From assembly GCA_026398675.1 (NCBI GenBank), contig JAPLSK010000280.1, positions 1 to 6,832 on the forward strand: DNA of 6,832 nt. The letters are read 5' to 3'. The stretch comes from a bacterium (lineage in GTDB: Bacteria; RBG-13-66-14). The notes under the pieces are model-generated. The model was not told the DNA's origin and did no database searches. It worked only from the letters and a program-made list of their open reading frames with translations. Numbering within the stretch: position 1 is the first letter of the stretch; each line of letters starts with the position of its first letter. The position numbers were made by a program, and so were the translations under genes. Below, one piece after another: positions 1 to 5,534 of the stretch.

Positions 1-10
1 GCGCCCTCAA

Positions 11-40
11 ATGTAGGGCGGGGGCTTTAGTCCCCGCCGA
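11..40. repeat. Hairpin repeat, module A copy 1
   Basis: The conserved lead-in TGTAGGG is followed by an inverted repeat: bases 17-25 pair with 30-38 (core GGCGGGG with CCCCGCC) around a TTTA loop. The same lead-in and overall shape recur at 169-230, 4991-5028, 5131-5166, 5245-5288 and 5321-5357, and in diverged form at 6751-6790. There is no long T-tract after it, so on its own it is not a convincing terminator. Confidence 0.7.
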
Positions 41-64
41 TTTCACACCTTACCCTCACCCCTA

Positions 65-87
65 CCCTCTCCCTAAAAGGGAGAGGG
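65..87. repeat. Hairpin repeat, module B (CCCTCTCCCT palindrome)
   Basis: Perfect 10-base inverted repeat: CCCTCTCCCT (65-74), loop AAA, AGGGAGAGGG (78-87). It is preceded by a pyrimidine-rich CCCTCACCCCTA tract. The same unit occurs at 5074-5094 with a different loop. A shortened version lies at 126-138 (CTCCC, ACA, GGGAG) and a decayed one near 5201-5225. It lies between two module A hairpins. No T-tract follows, so a terminator role is not supported. Confidence 0.7.
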
Positions 88-125
88 GGCCGCTGCACCC
101 CTCACCCCGGCCCGTCGGCGCGCCG

Positions 126-138
126 CTCCCACAGGGAG
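126..138. repeat. Degenerate module B hairpin
   Basis: Only a 5-base stem remains (CTCCC with GGGAG, loop ACA), followed by AGGGAGA. Its position before another CACCCCTCACCCC tract and a module A copy matches the intact unit at 65-87, so it is read as a shortened or decayed copy of that palindrome. Confidence 0.45.
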
Positions 139-168
139 AGGGAGACCGCTTCACCCCTCACCCCGACC

Positions 169-230
169 TGCGATGATGTAGGGGCCGACCTTCAGGTCGG
201 CCCGCGGGCGACCGTGGACGGTCGCCCTAC
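169..230. repeat. Composite module A repeat: two hairpins inside an outer inverted repeat
   Basis: After the conserved lead-in TGCGATGATGTAGGG there are two adjacent hairpins. In the first, 182-191 pairs with 194-203 (GGGCCGACCT with AGGTCGGCCC). In the second, 206-215 pairs with 218-227 (GGGCGACCGT with ACGGTCGCCC). The outer edges, GTAGGG (178-183) and CCCTAC (225-230), are also complementary, so the whole block can fold as a three-way junction. It begins ten bases beyond the stop codon of the minus-strand gene at 241-786 and may mark or protect that transcript's 3' end. No T-tract follows on the minus strand, so classical intrinsic termination is not evident. Confidence 0.7.
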
Positions 231-240
231 GATTAGAACT

Positions 241-786
241 CTACCACAGGGTCTTGATGAGCCCCCAGGTGCTCTCCACGACCTGGGTCAGCTCGCCTTC
301 CCAGTAGCAGCGCAGCATGGCGTCGCCCCAGTTTATCCAGTCGCCGCCGCCCCAGCTGTGCCCCGTTCCGTCCGCGTCGAAGCCCAGGGCGTCGCAGGAG
401 GGGTAGCTGCCTATATCCTGCCAGGCGATCCAGAAAACGCCCGAGTCCACGTCGACATCAATGCTCGCCCACTGCCAGCCGGGCCCGGAGATGAATTCGT
501 ATCCCAGGTCGTCGCCGGGCAGGCCGCCCGAGTCGCTGAAGACGTGCATATTCACCCCCTGGTAAGTCCCGTCGGGCCAGCCGGGGAAGACGTAGGCCCC
601 CACGCTCGTCACGGTTCCCGGCTGGCCGGTGGTCTTCTCCTCGTCGAACTGCACGGCCCAGTAGTTGCCGCCGGTGTACCAGACCCAGCCTCCGCCGCAC
701 ACGCCGTCGTCCCAGTAGAACTCGTACACCTCGGCGGTCGCGCCCAGGGCCATGACCAGAAGCATGATCGTTACGACGATTCGCAT
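241..786 (-). CDS. Small secreted beta-sandwich-like protein with WG-IK C-terminal tail, function unknown
   Basis: Encodes 181 residues. Residues 1-18 look like a Sec signal peptide: a basic MR start, a hydrophobic core, and a likely cut after ATA. The mature part is rich in Trp, Tyr, Gly and Asp and contains alternating-hydrophobicity strands. Its order of motifs (a DDG near the start, a 'PGDDLGYEF' stretch at about 90-98, 'FWIAWQD' at about 118-124, a small 'LGFDADGTG' loop and 'GDAMLRC' near 154-160) resembles a beta-sandwich module seen in secreted proteins of many FCB-like bacteria; this is recognition from memory, not a search. There are three Cys (30, 131, 160). The last 13 residues match the end of the 360-residue protein at 5641-6723. 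The ATG at 786 is preceded by AAAGGG five bases upstream. The gene is separated from the upstream lpd by a terminator, so it should be its own transcript. No enzymatic motif is visible; it is probably a cell-surface or extracellular binding or structural protein. Confidence 0.75.
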   Translation of the reverse strand: MRIVVTIMLLVMALGATAEVYEFYWDDGVCGGGWVWYTGGNYWAVQFDEEKTTGQPGTVTSVGAYVFPGWPDGTYQGVNMHVFSDSGGLPGDDLGYEFISGPGWQWASIDVDVDSGVFWIAWQDIGSYPSCDALGFDADGTGHSWGGGDWINWGDAMLRCYWEGELTQVVESTWGLIKTLW

Positions 787-919
787 CTTTTCCCTTTCGA
801 GTTTGCGGTTCCGGGGGTGAGGGCCGCCCCGGTTTTCCGGGTGAAAAAAGTGAATGGGAAAGGTGTTCCCTCACTTAATAGAATATATCCTTCGGCGTCT
901 AATTTCCAGCCCAGGGGCT
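787..919 (-). promoter_or_regulatory. 5' region of the 181-residue secreted protein, possible weak promoter
   Basis: This is the leader between the lpd terminator and the ATG at 786. Read on the minus strand it contains an AT-rich patch (about 875-890, including TATATT and TATTAA) that could hold a -10 element, but no good -35 hexamer sits at the right distance. A short CCCGG-TTTT-CCGGG hairpin lies at 828-841. A promoter is expected here because the upstream gene ends in a terminator; the exact site cannot be assigned. Confidence 0.3.
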
Positions 920-950
920 AAAAAAGAAGACGGCCCGACGGGGCCGCCTT
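920..950 (-). terminator. Rho-independent terminator of lpd
   Basis: Read on the minus strand, AAGGCGGCCC (950 to 941) pairs with GGGCCGTCTT (936 to 927) around a four-base CGTC loop. One pair is a G-U wobble and the rest are Watson-Crick. The stem is followed by C and then six T (925 to 920). It starts 16 bases beyond the lpd stop codon, the classic position, and isolates lpd from the secreted-protein gene downstream. Confidence 0.85.
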
Positions 951-966
951 CGGAAAGTGAACGAAC

Positions 967-2361
967 CTACTTCCCCTTGGGGATGTGCAGGGGGCGGCCC
1001 AGAGCGTCCAGGCAGGCCTCGCGCACCATCTCCGGCAGCGTGGGATGCGCGTGGATGGTGCCCACGACATCGGCGAGCGACAGGCCGTTGTGCACCGCCA
1101 ACGAGAGCTCGCCGATCAAATCGCTGGCGTGGGGCCCGATTATCCCGCCGCCGATGATCTTGCCCCGCTCGTCGGCGATGACCTTGACCAGGCCCTCGGA
1201 GTGCATGGAGGCCAGCGCCTTGCCCGAGGCGCGGTAGGGGAAGCGGCCCACGATGACGTTCTGGCCCGTCTCCCGGGCGTCGTCCTCGGTGGCGCCCACG
1301 GCGGCGACCTCGGGGATGGTGAAGACGCAGCGCGGCACGGCGGCGTACTCCACCTCGCCCCGCTCGGTGACCATGTGCTCCACCGCCGTCTCGGCCTCGT
1401 AGCTGGCCACGTGGGCCAGCATGTGCCCGCCGATGCAGTCCCCGGCGGCGTAGGTCCGGGGGAGGGTGGTGCGCAGGCGGCTGTCCACCACGATGGCCCC
1501 CTGCCGCACGCTCAAGTCCAGCTCCTCGGCGTCCACGCCGGGGAAAATGGGTCGCCTTCCCGTGGCCACCAGCACCCGGTCGCACGCCAGGTGGAGGTCC
1601 TTGCCGTTCCCCTCTTTGTGGAAAACTGCCTCGAAGCCACCGTCGCACTCGTCCAGGCCCAGCACGCGGGTGCCCGTGTGGACGGTGATGCCGGCGTGCT
1701 TGAGCTGGCGCTCGAGCTCGGCGCCCAGCTCGGCGTCCTCCATCGGCAGCGCCCGCTCCAGCATCTCCACCACCGTCACCCGGCTGCCGAAGGCGGCGTA
1801 GATGGAGGCGAACTCGAGGCCGACGACCCCGGCCCCGATGACCAGGAGCCTCGCGGGTATCTCCTCGAAGCGCAGGGCGTCCTCGGAGGTCCAGGCCAGC
1901 TCGACGCCCGGAATAGGCGGCAGGGACGGCTCGGAACCGGTGGCGATGAGGGTGTAATCGCTATTTACGACGACCTCGCCGTCGGGGCCCTGGTAGGTCA
2001 TCACGCCGGGCGCCTCCAGGCGTCCCTCGGCCTCCACCAGCTCCACCCCCGCTTCCTTCAGCAGGCCGCGGATGCCGGTCACCAGCCGGTGGACCGTATC
2101 GTCCTTCCGCTTGCGGAGCGCGTCGAGGTCGTAGCGGAGGTTATCCAGCAAAAGGCCCGAGCGCCGTAAGCCCTTGCCGGAGAGCTCGGCGTAGAGCGCC
2201 GCGGCGTGGACCAGGGTCTTGGTCGGGATGCAGCCGACGTGGAGGCAGGTGCCGCCGAGCCAGCGCCGCTCGATGAGGGTCACGCCTGCGCCGAGCTGGG
2301 CCGCGCGCAGGGCGCCCACGTATCCGGCGGGGCCGCCGCCGAGGATGCCTATCCGAATCAC
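967..2361 (-). CDS. lpd: Dihydrolipoyl dehydrogenase (E3 component)
   Basis: Cytoplasmic flavoenzyme that reoxidises the dihydrolipoyl arm of 2-oxoacid dehydrogenase complexes or of glycine cleavage H protein, passing electrons through FAD to NAD+. With the chosen GTG start it has 464 residues, normal for the family. In order: FAD-binding GGGPAG at 8-13; redox-active disulfide C39-LHVG-C44 in GGTCLHVGCIPTK; an ATG segment at 140-142; NAD-binding G176-A-G178-VV-G181; the second FAD motif TYAAGD at 303-308; and the C-terminal catalytic pair H439 and E444 in HPTLPE. The intact CxxxxC and the HP-TLPE end separate it from mercuric reductase (no terminal Cys pair) and from soluble transhydrogenase. 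An in-frame ATG lies upstream at 2406, but it overlaps the promoter, and GTG 2361 has a GAAAGG ribosome site seven bases away, so GTG is preferred. No E1, E2 or gcv gene lies beside it, so its partner complex is unknown. Confidence 0.95.
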   Translation of the reverse strand: MIRIGILGGGPAGYVGALRAAQLGAGVTLIERRWLGGTCLHVGCIPTKTLVHAAALYAELSGKGLRRSGLLLDNLRYDLDALRKRKDDTVHRLVTGIRGLLKEAGVELVEAEGRLEAPGVMTYQGPDGEVVVNSDYTLIATGSEPSLPPIPGVELAWTSEDALRFEEIPARLLVIGAGVVGLEFASIYAAFGSRVTVVEMLERALPMEDAELGAELERQLKHAGITVHTGTRVLGLDECDGGFEAVFHKEGNGKDLHLACDRVLVATGRRPIFPGVDAEELDLSVRQGAIVVDSRLRTTLPRTYAAGDCIGGHMLAHVASYEAETAVEHMVTERGEVEYAAVPRCVFTIPEVAAVGATEDDARETGQNVIVGRFPYRASGKALASMHSEGLVKVIADERGKIIGGGIIGPHASDLIGELSLAVHNGLSLADVVGTIHAHPTLPEMVREACLDALGRPLHIPKGK

Positions 2362-2396
2362 GGTACGACCTTTCGCGAAGGGATGACGGACCCGGT

Positions 2397-2425
2397 AAAT
2401 TAGCACATCGGGGCGCCGGAGTCAA
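2397..2425 (-). promoter_or_regulatory. Sigma70-type promoter of lpd
   Basis: On the minus strand there is a -35 TTGACT (2425 to 2420), a 17-base spacer and a -10 TAATTT (2402 to 2397), with an extended-minus-10 TGC directly before the -10. The predicted transcript starts near 2390, giving a leader of about 30 bases before the GTG at 2361. This excludes the upstream ATG at 2406 as a translation start. The sequence GTGCTAATTTA is repeated exactly at the promoter-like site 5432-5460. Confidence 0.7.
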
Positions 2426-2496
2426 CGCGGGAACCGCCGGTCGCGCCCCGCCGCTTCTTTACAAAAAGGCTGATACGGCACCGACCGACCCCCCTT

Positions 2497-2523
2497 TTGC
2501 AACCGCCCGCGGGGTGGTACGAT
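2497..2523 (+). promoter_or_regulatory. Possible promoter of the barrel-SppA fusion gene
   Basis: TTGCAA (2497-2502) and TACGAT (2518-2523), the latter preceded by TGG as in an extended -10, lie 15 bases apart; reading the -35 as TTTGCA gives 16. Spacing and match are only fair, but the site is about 30 bases before the GTG start at 2555 and lies in the divergent gap with the lpd promoter, where a plus-strand promoter must exist. Confidence 0.4.
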
Positions 2524-2554
2524 TACCCAATCCGTTCCCCAGGGAGGAGACGCC

Positions 2555-4969
2555 GTGAAACGGTTCATTTTAGCCCTCGTGATAACCGCCGCCGCCGCCC
2601 CGGCCGCCTACGACGCCTACGCGACGGGGGCGCAGGGCTCGGTGGCCGTGAGCGACGACGCCCGGGCGCTGTGGATCAACCCCGCCGGTCTGGCCCAAAG
2701 ATTTTCGATGAACGCCTACCTCTCCTGGGGCTCGAGCGGCGAGGCGTGGGAGGATTGGTCCATCGGGCTCCAGCTGGGCGGCCTGGGGTTCGGTTACCGG
2801 GGCGCGCCGGCGGCCGCGGACCCCGATTCACGCGAAAACGCCTACAGCCTGGCCCTGGGGTTCGGCGCCGAGGCCTTTAGTCTGGGCCTTTCGTTGGACT
2901 GGCATAACCGCACAAATACCCCCGAGGACCCGCGGGCCTTCGACATGCGCTTCGGCGTTTTGAGCCGGCCCGTCCAGTTCCTCTCCATCGGCGCCACGGT
3001 GGACAACGCCCTGGGCGATTCGCTGGCCGGCGTCCCCCTCGCGCGGACCTGGACCGGGGGTGTCGGCCTGCGGCCCCTGGCTATCTTCCTCCCCGGCAAT
3101 CAGGACCTTCTCACCGTGAGCTTCGACGTGGGCTGGCGGGAGGACTCGAGCGCGGGCGCCGCCGGTCCCGGCGAGAAAGAGGGGCTCTTCTGGAGGTTGG
3201 GGGCCGAGGCCCGCCCGCTGACCGGACTGGCGCTCAACTTCGCGTACTCCGACGACGGGGAGATGAGCCTCGGGGCCAGCCTGGACCTCGATTATCTGAC
3301 CCTGGGCTGGGGCGGGTCGCTCGCAGACGGGAACCTCTCGAGCCAGGGCGCTTCCATCGCCTTCTGCCTGGACCGCCGGGAACCGCTTCTGGACCTGGCG
3401 CCGGCGCAGGTGCTGGTGCTCGAGGTCTCGGGGACGATAGACGACGAGCCGCCCTTCTTCTCCCTCCTGGGCTCGGGGGGCGGGAGCGACCTGACCGACC
3501 TCCTGCGCGACCTGAAGCGCGCCCGGGAGGACTCCGACGTGAACGCCGTGCTCCTGGAGATACAGCCCATCAGCGGCTCATTCGCGGGTCTGTCGGCGGC
3601 GGTGCAGGAGCTGGGGTCGGAGATTGACCGCACCCGCGCCGCGGGGATACCGGTCTACGCCGTGTTCACCGGCGAGGGGGCCAACCCGGCCACCTACTAC
3701 CTGGCCTGCCACGCGGACAAGATTTTCATCCCCCGGGTGAGCGTCCTGGAGGGCTTCGGCCTCGTCATGCACGTGATGCGCTACGGCGGGCTCGCCGAGG
3801 GGTACGGGGTGGACCTGGAGACGATCACCGCCGGCGATTACAAGTCCAGCTTCTTCCCCACCACCAAGGGGGCGTCCGAGGTCCAGGCCAAGGCGCTCCA
3901 AGAGATGTTGGAGGGGGTCCACGCCCAGCTCCTGTCACTCATCGGCGAACGCCGGGGCCTGAGCCCGACGCGGCTCGCCGAGCTCACCGACGCCTTCGTC
4001 ATCCACCCCGACGACGCCCTCGAGCTGGGGCTTGTGGACGGGAACGGAGGGGTTGAGGAGGCGCTGGTGGCCCTGGCGCGCGCCGCGGGTGCGAATCCCG
4101 AAAATGCGGACGACGTCCCCCTGGTCGAGGTGGCCTCCCGGCAGTACTGGGAGAACGAATGGGGCGACCGGCCCCGCATCGCCGTCATCGGGGCCTACGG
4201 CTCCATCGAGGTGGGCCAGAGCTCCTACAGCATCGTGGACGGCTCGAAGGTGATGGGCTCGCAGACTATAGCGGCCGAGCTCGACGACGCCCGCCGGGAC
4301 CCGCTGGTCAAGGCGATCGTGCTGCGGATTGATTCGGGCGGCGGCTCGGGGATCGCCTCCGACGAGATAGCCCGCGCCGTCGAGCGCTGCACCGCCGACG
4401 GCAAGCCGGTCATCGCCTCCATGGGCGACGTCGCCGCCTCGGGGGGCTACTGGATCGCCTGCCCGGCGGACTTCATCTACGCCTCGGGCTCCACCTACAC
4501 CGGCTCCATCGGGGTGGTCAACCTGATACCGTCCCTGGAGCGGCTCTTCGAGGAGAACGGCGTGGTGCGCGAGGTGTACCAGAAGGGGAAGTCGGCGAAT
4601 ATCGGCGACATCGGCCACCGGCTGACCGACGAGGAGCGGACGGCCATTGAGAATGAGCTGGCCTATTTCTACGACATTTTCATCAACCTGGTCGCCGAGA
4701 ACCGCGGGATGGACCCGGAGGCGGTGCGGGCCGTGGCCGGCGGTAGGGTCTGGACCGGCTCCGAGGCCCTGGAGCGGGGGCTGGTGGACGGGCTGGGCGG
4801 ACTGCGCGAGGCCGTGGAGCTGGCGAGGCGGGAGGGCGGAATTGACCACCCCGACCCCGACCTGGCCACCTACTGCTCCTTCGGCTCGGTGATTCTCAAG
4901 CACATCGGTGGGTACCTGACCGACCTCTTCAACCAGGATCCGTTCTCGGAGTCCGAGCTGGAGTTGTAG
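2555..4969 (+). CDS. SppA-type S49 protease fused to an N-terminal outer-membrane-barrel-like domain
   Basis: An 804-residue exported protein. Residues 1 to about 23 are a signal peptide (MKR, then an Ala/Leu-rich core). Residues about 24-275 begin with 'GAQGSVAVSDDARALWINP', the hallmark start of PorV/FadL-like barrels (DDA...NPAGLA), followed by roughly twelve short amphipathic strands rich in Gly, Trp and Tyr. Residues about 285-505 form the first S49 domain, with the probable general base K430 in GDYKSS. Residues about 541-755 form the second, with the nucleophile S629 in MGDVAASGGYW and the conserved VYQKGKSANIG stretch. The K430-S629 distance (199) matches the Lys209-Ser409 dyad of E. 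coli SppA, so the protease should be active. E. coli SppA is about 618 residues with an inner-membrane anchor; here that anchor is absent and the barrel takes its place, implying an outer-membrane location with the protease in the periplasm (inference). The start is GTG with GGAGG seven bases upstream. The tail (761-804) is acidic and unassigned. The ancestral role would be degrading cleaved signal peptides or misplaced exported proteins. Confidence 0.9.
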   Translation: MKRFILALVITAAAAPAAYDAYATGAQGSVAVSDDARALWINPAGLAQRFSMNAYLSWGSSGEAWEDWSIGLQLGGLGFGYRGAPAAADPDSRENAYSLALGFGAEAFSLGLSLDWHNRTNTPEDPRAFDMRFGVLSRPVQFLSIGATVDNALGDSLAGVPLARTWTGGVGLRPLAIFLPGNQDLLTVSFDVGWREDSSAGAAGPGEKEGLFWRLGAEARPLTGLALNFAYSDDGEMSLGASLDLDYLTLGWGGSLADGNLSSQGASIAFCLDRREPLLDLAPAQVLVLEVSGTIDDEPPFFSLLGSGGGSDLTDLLRDLKRAREDSDVNAVLLEIQPISGSFAGLSAAVQELGSEIDRTRAAGIPVYAVFTGEGANPATYYLACHADKIFIPRVSVLEGFGLVMHVMRYGGLAEGYGVDLETITAGDYKSSFFPTTKGASEVQAKALQEMLEGVHAQLLSLIGERRGLSPTRLAELTDAFVIHPDDALELGLVDGNGGVEEALVALARAAGANPENADDVPLVEVASRQYWENEWGDRPRIAVIGAYGSIEVGQSSYSIVDGSKVMGSQTIAAELDDARRDPLVKAIVLRIDSGGGSGIASDEIARAVERCTADGKPVIASMGDVAASGGYWIACPADFIYASGSTYTGSIGVVNLIPSLERLFEENGVVREVYQKGKSANIGDIGHRLTDEERTAIENELAYFYDIFINLVAENRGMDPEAVRAVAGGRVWTGSEALERGLVDGLGGLREAVELARREGGIDHPDPDLATYCSFGSVILKHIGGYLTDLFNQDPFSESELEL

Positions 4970-4990
4970 GGGCGGGTGTTTGCACCTAGC

Positions 4991-5033
4991 TTGCGCTGAC
5001 GTAGGGCGGGGATTCCTATCCCCGCCGGCTTTT
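4991..5033 (+). terminator. Module A hairpin serving as likely terminator of the SppA fusion gene
   Basis: Lead-in TTGCGCTGACGTAGGG, then a perfect 9-base stem (5005-5013, GGCGGGGAT, with 5018-5026, ATCCCCGCC) around TCCT. Four T follow at 5030-5033 after a short GGC. It starts about 35 bases past the stop codon at 4969. The T-tract is short, so termination may be partial. Confidence 0.55.
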
Positions 5034-5073
5034 ATGTTCCCGACCTCGACCTTCACCCTAACCCGTAGGCGAG

Positions 5074-5094
5074 CCTCTCCCTGGGAGGGAGAGG
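5074..5094. repeat. Hairpin repeat, module B copy
   Basis: CCTCTCCCT (5074-5082), loop GGG, AGGGAGAGG (5086-5094): a perfect 9-base inverted repeat. Arms match the unit at 65-87 while the loop differs (GGG instead of AAA). It follows a TTCACCCTAACCC tract like the other copies. A decayed copy lies at about 5201-5225, after the tract CCCTCACCCCCACC. Confidence 0.7.
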
Positions 5095-5130
5095 GGGTAG
5101 CGGCAGACCTCACCCAGACCCGCACCTCGT

Positions 5131-5166
5131 TGCGATGACGTAGGGCGGCCCCTCTGCGGGCCGCCG
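5131..5166. repeat. Hairpin repeat, module A copy
   Basis: Lead-in TGCGATGACGTAGGG, then GGCGGCCC (5144-5151) pairing with GGGCCGCC (5158-5165) around the loop CTCTGC. The copy at 6762-6783 has the same arms and one loop change. The copy at 5335-5356 has the same loop and three compensated stem changes. No T-tract follows. Confidence 0.75.
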
Positions 5167-5244
5167 CGCTCACGTTCCCTACCCCGACCCTCACCCCCAC
5201 CTTCTTCCAAAAAGGGAGAGGGGGTCGCATCACCCCAAACCCGC

Positions 5245-5288
5245 TTGCGCTGACGTAGGGGCCGACCTTCAGGTCCGCCCGTTTTTTT
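5245..5288 (+). terminator. Module A hairpin with T7 tract, intrinsic terminator
   Basis: Lead-in TTGCGCTGACGTAGGG, then 5259-5268 pairs with 5271-5280, with one C-C mismatch at 5263/5276. The arms are nearly those of the hairpin at 182-203. A run of seven T (5282-5288) follows after one G, giving the classic intrinsic terminator layout. It could act as a second stop for read-through from the SppA fusion gene. Confidence 0.6.
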
Positions 5289-5320
5289 CAAAGGCAGCCC
5301 TCACTCCGGCTCGCGCCTCA

Positions 5321-5357
5321 CTGCGATGACGTAGGGGCGACCCTCTGCGGTCGCCCG
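5321..5357. repeat. Hairpin repeat, module A copy
   Basis: Lead-in CTGCGATGACGTAGGG, then GGGCGACC (5335-5342) pairing with GGTCGCCC (5349-5356) around the loop CTCTGC. Compared with 5144-5165, three stem positions differ and each is matched by a change in the partner base, so pairing is preserved. It is preceded by a CCCTCACTCCGGC tract at 5298-5310. Confidence 0.75.
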
Positions 5358-5367
5358 CAGGCCGCTT

Positions 5368-5391
5368 AACAAGGGGCTTAAGCCCCTTGTT
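5368..5391 (+). repeat. 24-base perfect palindrome, possible terminator-like hairpin
   Basis: The left half AACAAGGGGCTT (5368-5379) is followed directly by its exact reverse complement (5380-5391). As RNA it can fold with about ten pairs and a four-base loop; TTTAT at its right edge gives weak terminator character. It lacks the module A lead-in. It marks the boundary between the GC-rich repeat cluster and the AT-rich promoter region. Confidence 0.6.
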
Positions 5392-5431
5392 TATCGAACG
5401 AAAATTCATCCAAAATTTCTTTAACCAACTC

Positions 5432-5460
5432 TTGCCACGCCCCTTTTTTTGTGCTAATTT
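5432..5460 (+). promoter_or_regulatory. Sigma70-like promoter upstream of the 360-residue secreted protein
   Basis: TTGCCA (5432-5437), a 17-base spacer and TAATTT (5455-5460), with TGC immediately before the -10. The string GTGCTAATTTA is identical to that in the lpd promoter, also with 17-base spacing. The -10 match to the E. coli consensus is modest. The predicted start near 5467 gives a leader of about 170 bases that contains the mini-ORF at 5502-5534. Confidence 0.6.
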
Positions 5461-5501
5461 AACTGGTGCAATTGATGAGTCCTACTCAAGGAGGTAAGGA
5501 A

Positions 5502-5534
5502 ATGCGAAAAGTTCTGTTACTCGGGGGGGGGTAA
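5502..5534 (+). CDS. Ten-codon leader ORF or remnant of a broken secreted-protein gene
   Basis: A near-perfect ribosome site (AAGGAGGT at 5489-5496) sits five bases before an ATG that encodes only MRKVLLLGGG. It stops at TAA right after a run of nine G (5523-5531). The start resembles the signal-peptide beginnings of the neighbouring proteins (MR/MK, then hydrophobic residues). One extra G would extend it to 32 codons, ending at 5599; one fewer G gives 14 codons. No frame yields a long protein, so it is either a genuine leader peptide, a decayed gene start, or affected by a homopolymer sequencing error. Its function is not known. Confidence 0.4.
   Translation: MRKVLLLGGG

Noticed and set aside
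214..921. Plus-strand open frame of 235 codons opposite the small secreted protein
   Set aside because: The minus-strand frame has a signal peptide, a ribosome site and the conserved tail. The plus frame crosses the hairpin repeat and the terminator and shows no recognisable features.
985..2169. Long plus-strand open frame opposite lpd (394 codons)
   Set aside because: It is antisense to an unmistakable flavoenzyme with all motifs. Its translation is rich in His, Gly, Ala and Val with no domain, which is typical of shadow frames in GC-rich DNA.
2359..2406. Upstream ATG at 2406 as the lpd start
   Set aside because: It overlaps the promoter -10 and its extension region, and it would add 15 residues before the canonical FAD-binding N-terminus. 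GTG 2361 has a good ribosome site.
3935..5233. Long minus-strand open frame opposite the SppA gene (432 codons)
   Set aside because: It overlaps the S49 protease in antisense and runs into the repeat cluster; its composition is that of a shadow frame and there is no ribosome site or domain.
5058..5291. Minus-strand open frame of 77 codons in the repeat cluster
   Set aside because: It consists almost entirely of repeat modules; its apparent protein is translated hairpin sequence.
4991..5391. CRISPR-like array
   Set aside because: Units are of two kinds, irregularly spaced and palindromic, with differing stems. There are no regular spacers and no cas genes.
4991..5391. Insertion-sequence remnant with terminal inverted repeats
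   Set aside because: No transposase fragment or target duplication was seen, and the inverted repeats are short hairpins rather than paired element ends.
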